From: Allantophomopsis cytisporea
Taxonomy: Eukaryota; Ascomycota; Leotiomycetes; Phacidiales; Phacidiaceae
NCBI GenBank assembly: GCA_024752435.1
Contig: CP103028.1
Location: 434,001-498,000 of the forward strand
Length of the DNA stretch: 64,000 nucleotides
Direction of reading: 5' to 3'
Numbering within the stretch: the stretch's first letter is position 1; each line of letters opens with the position of its first letter. Of the stretch, positions 1 to 11,613 are shown piece after piece. The position numbers and the translations under genes are program-made. The notes below the pieces were generated by a model. It ran no database searches. It was given only the letters and a program-made list of their open reading frames with translations, and was not told the DNA's origin.

Positions 1-1511
1 TAGCACCTCCACGAGACCTTCTAAAGGATAGACATATCATCCACCCGTCAAGGACTCCAGGAGTCTATTAAGTCGACAAGAGCGGCAGGAAAACAAGATC
101 AAAGAGATGCTGTTCAAAACGATCCAGATGTAGTATATCTGCATAGCCTAACGCACCAGATCGTCCTTCACAAAGGAAATCAGGCAGACGCTTCCCTCAG
201 TAAGTGGTTAGTATGTATTACATGATACCGATATAGCACCAGGAACACATACAACGACATGGAATAACGGATCAAAGACTTCTTTTCCTTCGTATTTAGA
301 ATGGCGAGTTCATGGGTAAAGCAATTGTAAGATCGTGTGGAGGGATAGTGAAGACATTGTAAAGTCATCGCAGCATCAATATATGTTTTCAAATAAGCCA
401 ACTGCAGGTACCTTCTCCGATAGCTCGCTCACATAGCTCATCTGGCAGGAACTTTTGGAGACCATCGGCACCTTTACGAGGGATTGCGTACACGTCAATG
501 AAGAAGCATCGGGTTGGCCTACCTTTCTCGATCGAGGTTGCGGGTTCGATTTCCACGACGAGCAGCAATGTTTTTGTTTTGTTTTTAGGACCTGTCACAT
601 TATTTATTACCTCACAATTTATGAGTAGGAAGGATTTGTTTAAGATATTGTTCCGTAGATCTTATGGGTTGTTTATACCAAACCTTGTGTAAGTGATGTG
701 TACGCTGTTAGCTATGAGGATACACTTTCCTCTTGCGGCGTTATGAAAGGCGCACAGGAGGACAGCTTATTCAAGGTAGGCCAAGACCAAACATGAAACC
801 ATTTTCTCGATGATTTGCGAGCCTTGCTTTTACACAGCAAATATCCTATATCTATCTTAACTGTGCTCGTCATCGTTTGAATGTGGTGAAGAGATCGTAG
901 AACTCGTGGAAAATCCGATAGTACATAGAGACTTTGGGAAACAATAGAAAATGTAACACTAGCATTCGAAGATGTTGATGATTATTCAATTCTCTGTTGT
1001 TCCTTGCCTGTCGAGTATTAAGAAAATGAATGGGATCTGAAAACCAGCTTGTGAAGTTCATCTTGAAGTTGACATCCAGTTCTCGTTCTAGAGATATCGT
1101 CAGTAGTATATTTCCTTTTTCCTTCCTACTTGCACTTGTAGATTGGATACTCATATCACGAAACTATGATTAGGAATGTACTTAGCTTTGGAAACAAGAT
1201 TATTATAGTCTGCGTTGAAGTCCTACCAATGCCTGTATATAATTTGGCGGATAGAGCAATATCAAAGCAGATATCACAACTATCAACGGCAATCTCACAT
1301 TCACAATTACAGCTACAATCACAAATCACATCACATAAATAAACAAAAAATGTCGTAAATATTGCATTATTATAGTAAAGCAACCGACAAAATCTCATCA
1401 TCATACATCTCATTATCGCTCGAAAGAAGGTGGTTTCGGGTCAGCTGAGCTCTCCATTCGATCCCGTGCACAAAGCACAGCAGATCCACAACAAAATACA
1501 CTTAGGTAAGC
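1..1511. other. Region without a recognised gene
   Basis: No gene could be supported. A minus-strand frame at about 389-598 gives a 69-residue peptide that looks weakly coding but matches no family I know and has no convincing start. The part from about 870 to 1430 is AT-rich. It lies directly downstream of HEM1, so the last few hundred bases probably include that gene's 3' UTR. Confidence 0.5.
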
Positions 1512-3437
1512 TTAAGCAGAAGCAGCAGCAGCGGCCCTAGCCGAGTTCTCGAATTCTCTCTCGAGAAGAGCCTCCATAACACCACCAGGGATCTTGCCTG
1601 CCTTATCGGCTTGGCTGATCTCCTTGACGGCAGTCTCAACACCAAGCTGGGCATCAGTCCAGAGAGCGTCTGGATCAGGCTTGCCCTCTCCGACGCCGAT
1701 GAAGCCGCCCTCGGAGGCCCACTGGCTGGTACGCTTGATGTTGAGCTCGGTGAAGACAGAATCGAGGGCGGAGACGAGGTGCTCACGGAATTCGCGCTTG
1801 TGGCCTGGGGTTGGTGTGATGCGGAGACGTTCCTGACCGACTGGGACGGTGGGGTAGTTGATGGATTGGACGTAAATGCCGTGCGTTTCGAGAAGCATGT
1901 CCGAGGCCTTCTTGGCCAATTCGGCGTTGCCGACGAGCACAGGAATGATGTGAGAGGGGTTAGGAATTACAGGGATATCCTTAGCGGCCAATTCGTCCTT
2001 GACGGCACGTGTGTGCAGCTGTTGTAGGAGGCGGTCGCCTTGGTATTCCATCTGGTATTCGATAGCGGTTTCGGCGCCTGCCATGGTGGCTGGTGGGAGA
2101 GAGGTTGTGAAAATGAATCCTGGGGCGAGAGAGCGTACGGCGTCCACCATCTTGTTGCTACCGGCAATGTAGCCACCGACGCATCCGTATGCCTTGCCAA
2201 GAGTACCGGTGATGATATCGATGCGGTCCATGATCGTACCCTTTGGACGACCCGCAAGATGAGCTTCGTAATCGAGATGTTCTGCGACACCAGCTCCGTG
2301 TGGTCCGTACATGCCTACCGCATGGACTTCATCCAAAAAGGTAATGGCGCCGTACTTGTCGGCCAAATCACAAATGCCCTCGATTGGACCAATGGAACCA
2401 CACATGCTGTAGACAGACTCAAAGGCGATGATTTTGGGGACATCGAGTGGCAGGGAAGCAAGCTTGGCCTCCAAATCCGCTAAATCGTTGTGCTTAAAGA
2501 CGATCTTCTTGGCTCCAGAGTGACGAATACCCTGGATCATCGACGCGTGATTTAAGCTGTCAGACAAGATAACACAGTCTGGCATTTTACTGCCAAGAGT
2601 GGCGAGAGTCGCATCATTGGCGACGTAGCAGGAAGAGAAAACGAGAGCAGCATCCTTGGCGTGCAATTCTGCGATTTTAGTCTCCAAGCTGACAGCGTGT
2701 TTGTTGTGGCCAGAGATATTACGGGTTCCTCCTGCACCAGCACCGTAGGCATCAAGAGTCTCGTGCATCTTCTTCAGCACCTGTGGGTTGCGGCCCATGC
2801 CGAGGTAATCGTTGGAACACCAAACCGTGACCTTCTCCTCCGCACTGCTCATGTGGGCGCGGGGAAATTCCTTGGCCAGACGGTTGATATTGTTGAAGTA
2901 CCGATAGGACTTGTCCTTGTGCTTCTTCTCGAGCTCTGCACCGTAGAAACCCTCGTAGTCGAATTTCGCGCCATCATGGCTGCTGGTTCCCGGTGTTGCG
3001 TTGGCCTTGTTCTGGGAGATGTTGTGCTGGTAAGGCGCTAAAATGGATGTCAGTCCCCGCCAAATAAATAATCAAGTGGCAATGCCCATGAAATTCTTAC
3101 CCTTCTCAGCAACGAACCCATCAACGGCTCTGGCTTCGACAGAGCGGCTGGTGTGAAGCTTGGCCTTTCCAGCATTGATCTTATTCGAGAAGGTTCTCAT
3201 GGCACCAATTGCAGCGGCACCGCCGAGGCCCATTCCTGCCGTCTTGGAGGACTGAACGGCCAAGGCCTTGCCCATAATTGGGCAACGGCGAGCAATTGTC
3301 TGCAGGTTAGACATGCTGCCGCCACCTGGCGAGGCCTGCCATCTGGCGGTCGAGGTGGAAAGGGATCGAAGAGTGGCGGGGGAAGTCTTCTTCAAGAAGG
3401 GACACATAGCCTTCGATTGACGAAGAGCAGGCTCCAT
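1512..3437 (-). CDS. HEM1: 5-aminolevulinate synthase, mitochondrial
   Basis: Catalyses the PLP-dependent condensation of glycine with succinyl-CoA to 5-aminolevulinate, the first committed step of haem synthesis in the mitochondrial matrix. Two exons: 3437-3101 and 3037-1512. The 63-bp intron (3038-3100) has a gtaag donor, a ctgac branch point and ttttag acceptor, and keeps phase. The product is 620 aa, normal for fungal ALAS. The Arg/Ser-rich first ~110 residues form the presequence and carry two Cys-Pro haem-regulatory motifs (AMCPFL near Cys12, RRCPIM near Cys52). The alpha-oxoamine synthase core follows, with the glycine-rich GAGAGGTRNISG segment, DEVHAVG and the PLP lysine in TGTLGKAYG (about Lys394). 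The ATG at 3437 is the only start that includes the presequence. Haem probably limits import through the Cys-Pro motifs, as known for the family. Confidence 0.97.
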
Positions 3438-3790
3438 GATTGTGGTGATATTGAGGAGAATATGGAATCGTCTTTGGTATTTTCCCTCTTTTTTTCTTCA
3501 ATCTTTTGGTGAGGATTGATTTTGTATTCTCAGACTGGGGGTAGAAGTGAGAGGAGGGGAGGAAGAGAGAGGTTGGTGATAGGGAAAAAAGAGAAGGGGG
3601 AATGGGATTTATGACTACGGGATCAGAGTTGCCGATTGTATGTGTTTTATGAGCAAAAGAAGCCGCGGGGCGGATTTTGATGGGTAGCGTATGTAGCGTG
3701 TGTAGCGTATATTTGTGGGTATAAGCTGGCCGGTGCGTTAGGAAGAAAGTTTGAAGTTAGCAGTGCACGCAGTGGGCAGTAAATGTATGT

Positions 3791-3848
3791 ACCAGTCAGT
3801 ACCAGTACCAGTACCACTACCACTACCACTACCACTACCACTACCAGT
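3791..3848. repeat. ACCAGT/ACCACT hexanucleotide microsatellite
   Basis: Tandem hexamers: a few ACCAGT units followed by about six ACCACT units. The tract lies some 350 bp upstream of the HEM1 start codon. In one frame it reads as alternating Val-Pro/Leu-Pro, which I take as chance. Confidence 0.9.
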
Positions 3849-4350
3849 GCCATCTCAAGGTTCAGCACCTTATTCCTTAGGTAATGGTCGGCCCTGGCAC
3901 ATTGCACCCTTTATACGACGCACTGTTGGAAATGTCGGACGAAGCACTGGTCACTGGAGTTTGGGGGAGCAGTCAGTCTCAGAGTCTACAAGTCTCACAA
4001 TCATATATATTTACAGCTCTATTCCAGGGTTGTTTTCGGATGCACTGCGTATAATTCATATCCTATCCATCCTATCTATACTACACTATCTACACTATAC
4101 AATCTACACTATCGATAATAAATACTCTACGTGCTTTGTTTAATTCCAACAAGTACTGCCCGCATGAGGTAAGCGTGAGATTTGCAGCATCAGCAATCAA
4201 TACTAACTGTGTTCTAGGTCAGCATCTTTTCCAATCACTCACAGTTCATTGGTCATCATTCTCCACTCTTACACGACACGACACCACACACACCACACAC
4301 CACACGCCCAGACTATCCATATGTATATTCTAGACAACGGACGGATCTCA

Positions 4351-4427
4351 CGCACTCACTCACTCACTCACTCACTCACTCACGCACTCACTCACTCACG
4401 CACTCACTCACTCACTCACTCACCCAC
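4351..4427. repeat. (ACTC)n microsatellite
   Basis: About 18 ACTC tetramers interrupted at intervals by CGCA, ending in CACCCACTGA. Intergenic. Confidence 0.9.
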
Positions 4428-5453
4428 TGACGCTTGGACTGCATGGGGTTTAGAGTCAGGAGTATATTCCAATGCGGTACTCAGGTCACCCCAAAGTATC
4501 TGTGAGTAAGTAGTGATGGATTATGTACTACGTAGCTTGGATAAAGACAACTGATGGACGGACTGAATTGTCCTGGTGAAGAGGCTGTTTTGGTGCTGGG
4601 GCCCGGCTGCCTCCTCATCCGTCCACAATATCAAATCAACCACTCACAGAGCCCTCACTCCTTACTTGTACGACCCAAGAAGAGAGCTTCCCCAGACTTT
4701 GTCCGCATCAGGTCCGCCACAGACGATGATCCCACCTCGGATGACCATGAGGACCTCCTATCGCCAGATCGAAAATGGGAAGTCAAATGCTAATCCTTCC
4801 GTGCATTGTTTTCTCTCAGCTGGGCGTATCGATAAGTACAGCAATAGAAACACAATAGGCCATGCGGTAATGCCGGGCGTGATCTGACATGGTCAGCGTC
4901 ATGGTCAGCGTCATTCATTGGAAGAGATCACATTGGCTGACTGAGTTTATCTGAGTAAGCCTGAACAGCCAATTCATATGCATATTCGTACTTTGAGAAC
5001 CTCACTCCTCAATCCAGCGTGACCAGCGAGCTGTACTCTACAGAAATAAGAGACAAGTACAAAAGAAGATTAATCGACGAACTACGCAGAGGCATGACGG
5101 CACGTTTCCATCTGAGTCGGCGGAGTAAAGTAAGATGGCTCGTATAAGGATCGTATATGGTTATACCCTACGCAGTACGCAGTAATCGAAGTTACAGTCA
5201 GGATAAGGTAGGTAAGGAATGTACCTTGCAGTTGTGACGCATCTCCACACTTCCGCCAGAATTTGGGAATCTTCCAGCCCATCAATCACACTCTAGCACA
5301 TCCTCACAGATAGAACCGAGCCATGCTGATGATCGTCAACAACTCAAACAGCCTTCAACAACTAACTCCTCTTCGTCAATCCATACGTACAAATAACAAC
5401 TACCGGAATTAAACACCCATCCATTAAATCCCCTAAAGCATAACGGCAATCCC

Positions 5454-5478
5454 AAAAAAAAAAAAAAAAAAAAAAAAC
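5454..5478. repeat. Homopolymer A tract
   Basis: Uninterrupted run of about 25 adenines in intergenic sequence. No target-site duplication or upstream coding remnant was seen that would make it the tail of a retrotransposed copy. Confidence 0.85.
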
Positions 5479-7376
5479 CACACTGACGTCGACCACCCAC
5501 GAAAGAGGAACCATCAACCGAAGCCACCAAGCGCATCAAAAGCCTCTCAAAACCCCCCAAAAACCCGAAGTCCTAGACCATCTACGCTACAGTACAATTC
5601 ACCCTACTGACTCCAAGGCAAACCAACAACAAATCCCTAGTCAACAAACCCCGTTTGAAATCCCTTCAGAAATCGTTCGATGCGCGCTGCAAGTCCTCAA
5701 CGACCCTGCAAATCCCACCGTCGGGCTTTGTCTCACTTCGGGATTTGCACGGGGGAGGAGAGCAACAAATCGTTCGATTGTGTGTAAGTTCTGTTCTGTG
5801 CTGTTCTGCGCGAGGTCCGAGTCGACGAAACGTGGAAACGGATGCGTTTACATATTGCCGAATCGCATAGCTTCTCCGATCTAGGACATGCGACCCGAGG
5901 GTGGGTAAATAGGACCAAGAAGGGGTTTTGTGATTAGGGTTTGGATGTTCTGTTTGTTTCTTTGGCTTCTTCTGTTGTCTTTGCTTATTTCCTTCTTTGT
6001 TGTCGAGCATGGGTAGTCTGGTGGTTGGGGTTGAGTTTGTTGATTTTGTTGTGGTGTCTGCTATCGGGCGTCATGTTGTAGTGCTGGATGAAGGATGCAC
6101 TTGGAAATTGTAAGTATCTCTGACGCGCTCATTTCTCGCATGCCAAAATGCACTTGAATGGTTTGAATGACGCATTTTTGTCATATATGGGTACTCGGTA
6201 TTCGTTCATTTCTTTCTTTCCTTTTTTATTGTTTCAATGGAGCATCCTGTATCTTGTAAGGTATTCGATCTTCTGGATCAGGTATAACAGGATGCATCAG
6301 TCCTGTAGAAGCGATTTTCAACAAACAGGCACTCGACTCTATTGTTCAGGTTTTGAGTGAGGGATATGAATGAGATAATTCGCAGTATTAGTTGCACTGA
6401 TATCGCCTTTTTTGAGATATTTTGTGCAGTATGTGGAGGTTTCAAAGTCGATGTTATGAGGATTACGAACCGGTGATCAAACATGCGGAACTTCTCAATG
6501 TCATCTCTTAATGACAAGAAATATGGCACTTTTGAGTAAATACCCAAAAAGACAAGACCACGTGTGCTTATAACAACACGTAATCTTCAGACTTGCTTCG
6601 AAAGTCTTGTTACAGAATATCAAATCCATGACACTCTTCGGCCCTACAGGTTTCGCGCATCCTTCTCCACAATCAAGATTCGCCACAAAGACCCATAATT
6701 CCAAACATCAAGGTTCGATCAATTCCACTCCCACCTCGAATACTCTGCGATCGAATCTATCATAGATATACCAACGACTTCCACAAAGCATTCGCTGAAA
6801 TATGTTCTCGTAGTATTCATCGTCGTCAAACGGCAATAAAAACCAAAAAATGTGTCCATTTCTGCCAAGCAGTACGAAGATCCGCAGTCAATGCTACGAG
6901 TCATTTTCATGACGTCTAATCGAACTTCAGCTCCTTTGTTGTGCTACTGGAATCTATACTTCTGGCTTGGGAAATCCATATTGAGCGACGTATCAGATCA
7001 ACTGTCTTGTGCGAGTTTCCTAGTCAGCCTTTCTGGTGGGCAACTGCAATGATCAAGAGTCTTGTCCTACGTCTCTGCAAATCGATGATGGTAGTGGAAG
7101 CCCTTGGCTATCCTGTTGGTGAAACATGAGGACAGCAAGAGTTCCTAGGTGCGTTGTACTGTTTCGTGTGATATTCATCGAGACTTGCTGGAGAATATCG
7201 CCATGAGGTTTGTGGAGTTTCTCTTTGATGGCGGAATCTGTCATGTTGGTCTGTTGAGATTGAGTATAAATATTGATGGAAAATTCCGATCAGGATCATT
7301 TTATATGAAAATAAACACGACTTCTCAGAAACCAAAAATCATTATTACAAGCATTCTTATTTGGACTGGTGACCTC

Positions 7377-9028
7377 ATGTCGAAGCAAGTCTCATCAGCC
7401 GTCTCCTTCCTTCGATCACTTTTACCATCCTTGAATTTTCTGCACACACATTATGCCTACTTCATAGTTGTCTGCCTCCTCACCTCTATTATTATATGGG
7501 CCACAGCTACACCCACCAAAAGCATACCTTATATCGACAGCCTCTTCATAGTTGTTTCAGCAATAACTGAGACGGGTCTCAACACAATCAACCTCAACCA
7601 GCTAAATGTCTTACAACAAGTTATCATCTGGTTCTTGATGATTATTGGAAACCCGGTTTTTGTCAGCGTCTTCGTGATCGGATGGAGGAAGAGGGCTTTT
7701 GAGCATCGCTTCAAAGCAAAGCAAAATCTCGAATGGCGGTCCGAAAAGCTGAGTCGAGTAGAAAAGCATCGACTTGGGGGGATAGAGTACGAAGCCCTCC
7801 AATTGCTTTCCTACGTCGTTCCAGCATACCTCTTTTTGTGGCAGGCTATTGGAGCGCTGTGTCTCGGAGCATATATATCTCAACACTTACCCAGCATTGC
7901 GGAAGAGAACGGTACCCAACCATGGTAAGCTTTGTTGCCGCAGACGATACAAAAATCTGACATCCCAGGTGGCTCGGATTATTTATCGCCATATCCGGCT
8001 TCAACAACTGCGGCCTCTCCCTCCTACAAGCGAATATGATCCCTTTCCAGTTCACTCCCTTCGTCCTCGTAACGATGATCCTCCTGATCCTAGCCGGAAA
8101 CTCAGCGTACGTTCCAGCCCGGTCAATCAAGCAAGAGGCACACTAACAACCCAGATTCCCCCTCCTCCTCCGTCTCCTCCTCTGGACCAGCAAGAACATC
8201 CTCCACAAGACCGCCCACCGATCCAACCTCCAAGAAACCCTGCAATTCGTACTCAACCACCCCCGCCGCGTCTACACGCACCTCTTCCCATCCGCACACT
8301 CCTGGTACCTGCTCCTAATAATGGCGCTCCTCTCCGCCTTCGACTGGGCCGGCTTCGAATTCCTAAACACAACAAACGCCAACATCGCCTCAATCCCACT
8401 GCACACGCGCATCATCGACGGGCTCTTCCAGGCCATCTCCATCCGCAGCGCCGGCTTCAACATCATCACCGTCGCGCAGCTATCCATCGGCAGCCAGGTG
8501 CTGTGTCTCGTGATGATGTACATCTCCGTGTACCCCGTCGTCATCACCATGCGCAGCAGCAATGTGTATGAGGAGCGCAGCCTGGGGATCTACGCGGTGG
8601 ATATCGTTAAGCGTGCTCGTGACGACGTCGCACCTGGGAGAAGGGGGTCGACGCGTGTGTATTTCCTTAAGCAGCAGTTGCGCGCGCAGCTGAGTCATGA
8701 TTTGTGGTGGATCGTCGTATCTGTCTTTATTGTTGCGTGCATTGAGGGTGCTAGCTATCAGGCGCAGCCGCTTGTCTTCTCTGTCTTCAACATCATCTTT
8801 GAGGTCGTTAGTGCCTATGGGCCTGTGGGATTGAGTATTGGGCTTCCTGATCAGAATTATAGCTTTTGTGGCGCGTGGCATACTACGAGTAAGTTGGTGC
8901 TGTGTGCGGTTATGCTTAGGGGGAGGCATAGGGGGTTGCCGGTTGGTATTGATAAGGCTATGTTATTGCCTGGTGAGAGTGAGGAGATTGAGGGTGGGGT
9001 GGATGAGGGTAGAGGTCGCGAGCTCTAA
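7377..9028 (+). CDS. TRK-family potassium transporter, compact form
   Basis: Plasma-membrane K+ uptake protein of the TrkH/KtrB/TRK/HKT superfamily, built from four membrane-pore-membrane units. Exons 7377-7924, 7969-8106 and 8155-9028; introns of 44 and 48 bp, both GT-AG with phase kept; 519 aa. All four pore loops are visible: SAITETGLNT (Gly67), SGFNNCGLSL (about 192-201), SIRSAGFN in the third, and SAYGPVGLS in the fourth. Gly sits at the filter position in each. Better-known fungal TRK1 proteins exceed 800 aa because of a long hydrophilic loop after the first unit; here that loop is only a few dozen residues. The ATG at 7377 was chosen because the first TM follows it directly; in-frame upstream ATGs at 7149 and 7305 would add unrelated sequence. 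The gene is convergent with the HET-like gene. Confidence 0.92.
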
Positions 9029-9359
9029 TTTGAAGAGAGATCTGGGATTACCAAACTGGATAATTTTGGTCTACCAAATTATGAAATCGTAGCCAGCTAA
9101 TTACGAATAGATCAGAATCACCTGATGTGCATCTTTGTTTATTCATCTCTCAGGGGTACATGAAATGCAAGAGAGGAAATTATATTTATGAACAAAACAA
9201 AAACAAAGAAACTTCAATAAAGAAACTGGCTCAAACGAGTAAGCACTTGATATCATCGCAACCCAAACCTAAATCCCAATTACCAGCCGATTCCCCCATA
9301 TACCACATATCTGTTATTCATTAAACCCAATCATAAAAAGAGACACAACCGCAAACACC
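9029..9359. other. Intergenic region between convergent genes
   Basis: 331 bp between the stop codons of TRK (+) and the HET-like gene (-). AT-rich, consistent with two 3' UTRs. No further feature seen. Confidence 0.6.
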
Positions 9360-11613
9360 TCAAAGAAGCTTCACCCATCCCACAACCGACGAGCGATTCC
9401 ACATAGGTGTTTCCATCCTCAGAACCGTCTCTTTCTGCAATGCATTCGTACTGCGCTCATACGAGCATAGCAAAGTGCGCAACATACCACCCTCCCTGCC
9501 GCATATGAGCGCGACGGAAGGTGGACGCCTGGCCGCGAAGACAGTTACTGTCAATGTGCCCTTTAGAAGTCAGTCGGAGTGTTCGAATGATAAACCTTGC
9601 AGGTAAACTTACCGTGTCGACGAGGGTAAACAGCCTCATACCCTCCGGTACATCAGGGAAGTGTCCTTCTGGATCTTTACCAAGGCGCTCTTTATCCTCC
9701 CGTACGCAGTATGGGCCCGAAGACGGACTATACATGAGTCTGCCGGTGCAATTCCCAAACGCAAGCTTTTCAATCTCATCAATAGGCATGGTGCCCTCCA
9801 TGCCGATAAGCCACGGATGCGCACCCCACACCTTGCCGCCGTACATCCTCTGGATCGACCACGGCGCGGCGAGAAGGAGGATAATCGAGATGATGATGAA
9901 GAAGACTCCGGCACCGAAATAGGTGGAGCCTACGGCAAGAAAAGGGATAGCGAGAATGAGCCACAGTGGACCAGAGCGCAGGCCAAATTTGACCATCATG
10001 CGTTTAGCGGTTTGGCGGGTAGAGAAGGCGATGCGTGGGAAGTCCTTCCAGCGGATGGAGATGGCGTGGGCACCGTCTAGGATAAGGGCACCATCGTGGC
10101 AGACACCTGCGACCTGACATAACGGCTCGATGTCCCAGAGGTTGGCACCGAGAGTGTCAGTCGTGCCAAACCAACCGGTGGGAGTGGAGCTTGGCGGCGG
10201 CAGCATGCAGGCCATGCGCTCGACGATGCGGTCACTGTCATTTGCCAGTGACAAGCGTGCGAGTGCTTGTAGCTCACTGTCCGTCGGGTCCATGGCTGGT
10301 CGAACACGCATTAGCGTCATCAATGCGTAGGCTATGTCACCGCGTTGGAAGGCGTGGAAGTTAAGGGCGCGCATGCACGTCAGCGAGATTTGGATCAACT
10401 CAAGACGGGAGAGAGTCAGCGTGCCGGTGAAGTGTTCAGCTAATAGACGAAACTCTTCCTCGTGGCCGTTGCTGACGACCTCGCTCTTCGAATTGTGGGA
10501 CTTAGACCATGCGCGATACGGGAGGTCCATGAGCGGTATGACCTCTGAGATGCTGCCATTTGTTACATAGACTGATTTGTGTTTTGCGAGCAGACATTCT
10601 GGCAGGCACCAGAGGCGATTGGCGAAGTTTATTAGACTGTATTCGAAGTCATGATTGTCACTCAAGAGCACACAAACTTCTTCGGCGCCACGGACTACAT
10701 CGCAGAACCGATGGACATCGTCAGTGGCTTCGGGCTGCGCCTCCGCTCGAAGGAAATCGATCCAGTAAGACTTAACAGATTTCTCCTTGCACAGTGCGGC
10801 GGCACGTCTATGGAGCTGTTCTCTAGCTGCTTCAGTGAGGACCATATGGCCTGTAGTAACCTCCATACTGCGTTCGTATTGTGCGGCGGCATAGCTGATG
10901 AAGAGATAGGCGCCAACGTAATCATCCCCATCAACCTCTGCCCAATCATCGTCCTTATCCAAGATATATAACCTTCTTGGCCTCAGGAGTCGCTTTTGTT
11001 CCTTCAAAGTATCGTACTCGATATTTGCGTCATTCTCATGGGTACCGTGGACTCTGCGTGAGTTTGGTGCGGAATCGAGAGCATTCCGCGCATGCTTAGG
11101 ATATTCATAACACTTCCCAGCAAATGGTTTGTAACCACCACTTACGCCCTGGTTATGAATTCCAACGGGAAACAAGATGATGAGAAAGTATAGTGGTGAT
11201 AACAGAATTGCCTTGCCTCCCATCTCAAGTGCAATGAGAGTCAAAGTCCTGGTCTTCGTATTGTGTTCACCACCTACTACCCAATTTGAAAGACGAAGGA
11301 CGAGAGGGGAATTACCACTGACTTCCACCCTTCTCCAATCCATTTGTGGGGAAAGCGGTACTCCTCGAGTACTTGCTTGAACATGCATACGAAATGGTTT
11401 TCCATACGTAGGACTAATATACCGAAGTAGATCTTTTGGTCTCCATGTCTCTCGTCTCAAGATGTCGCGATGATAGTGCTGAGGAACATGCATAGATTCT
11501 TGTTTCTCCACATCTCGAGGGGGATTCTTGTAACTGGAAGGTATGATGCCTTGGAACTTGAAGTGTTCCCGGCCATCAAAGTGCCTACTGATATCGATAG
11601 TTGTGTTCTGCAT
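9360..11613 (-). CDS. HET-like (heterokaryon-incompatibility-related) membrane protein
   Basis: Member of a family widespread in filamentous ascomycetes that carries a HET-type core and a C-terminal hydrophobic segment. Exon 1 is 11613-9613; exon 2 is 9560-9360. The 52-bp intron has a gtaagt donor, ctgac branch and ctaaag acceptor. Without the splice the family's conserved C-terminus (RPPSVALICGREGG, ETVLRMETP) would be lost. Length is 733 aa from the first ATG. HET-type signatures are YWIDFL (about 283-288), DDVHRFCDVVRGA (about 298-310) and RLWCLPE (about 333-339). RGDIAYALMTLMRVRP and LSLANDSDRIVERM follow. Two hydrophobic stretches (about 548-586) suggest membrane anchoring. The first ~210 residues are not recognised; Met131 (ATG at 11223), just before a signal-like segment, is an alternative start. 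Function is inferred, not shown. Confidence 0.8.

Larger units (their letters stand above)
3438..7376. other. Long intergenic region between HEM1 and TRK
   Basis: These 3.9 kb separate two divergently transcribed genes, so both promoters lie here. The HEM1-proximal part has C/T-rich tracts on the minus strand. The rest holds two microsatellites and an A-tract (listed separately). A plus-strand frame near 5650-5770 looks weakly coding, but I found no start, splice pattern or family. Nothing else could be supported. Confidence 0.5.

Noticed and set aside
530..560. tRNA-like T-loop sequence (gggttcgattt)
   Set aside because: The flanking five-base stems do not pair and no D-arm or acceptor stem fits upstream.
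1594..2483. Plus-strand ORFs of 80-147 codons opposite HEM1
   Set aside because: Shadows of the conserved HEM1 frame; no family signature.
4351..4427. CRISPR-like regular repeats
   Set aside because: Simple tetranucleotide tract without spacers; eukaryotic sequence.
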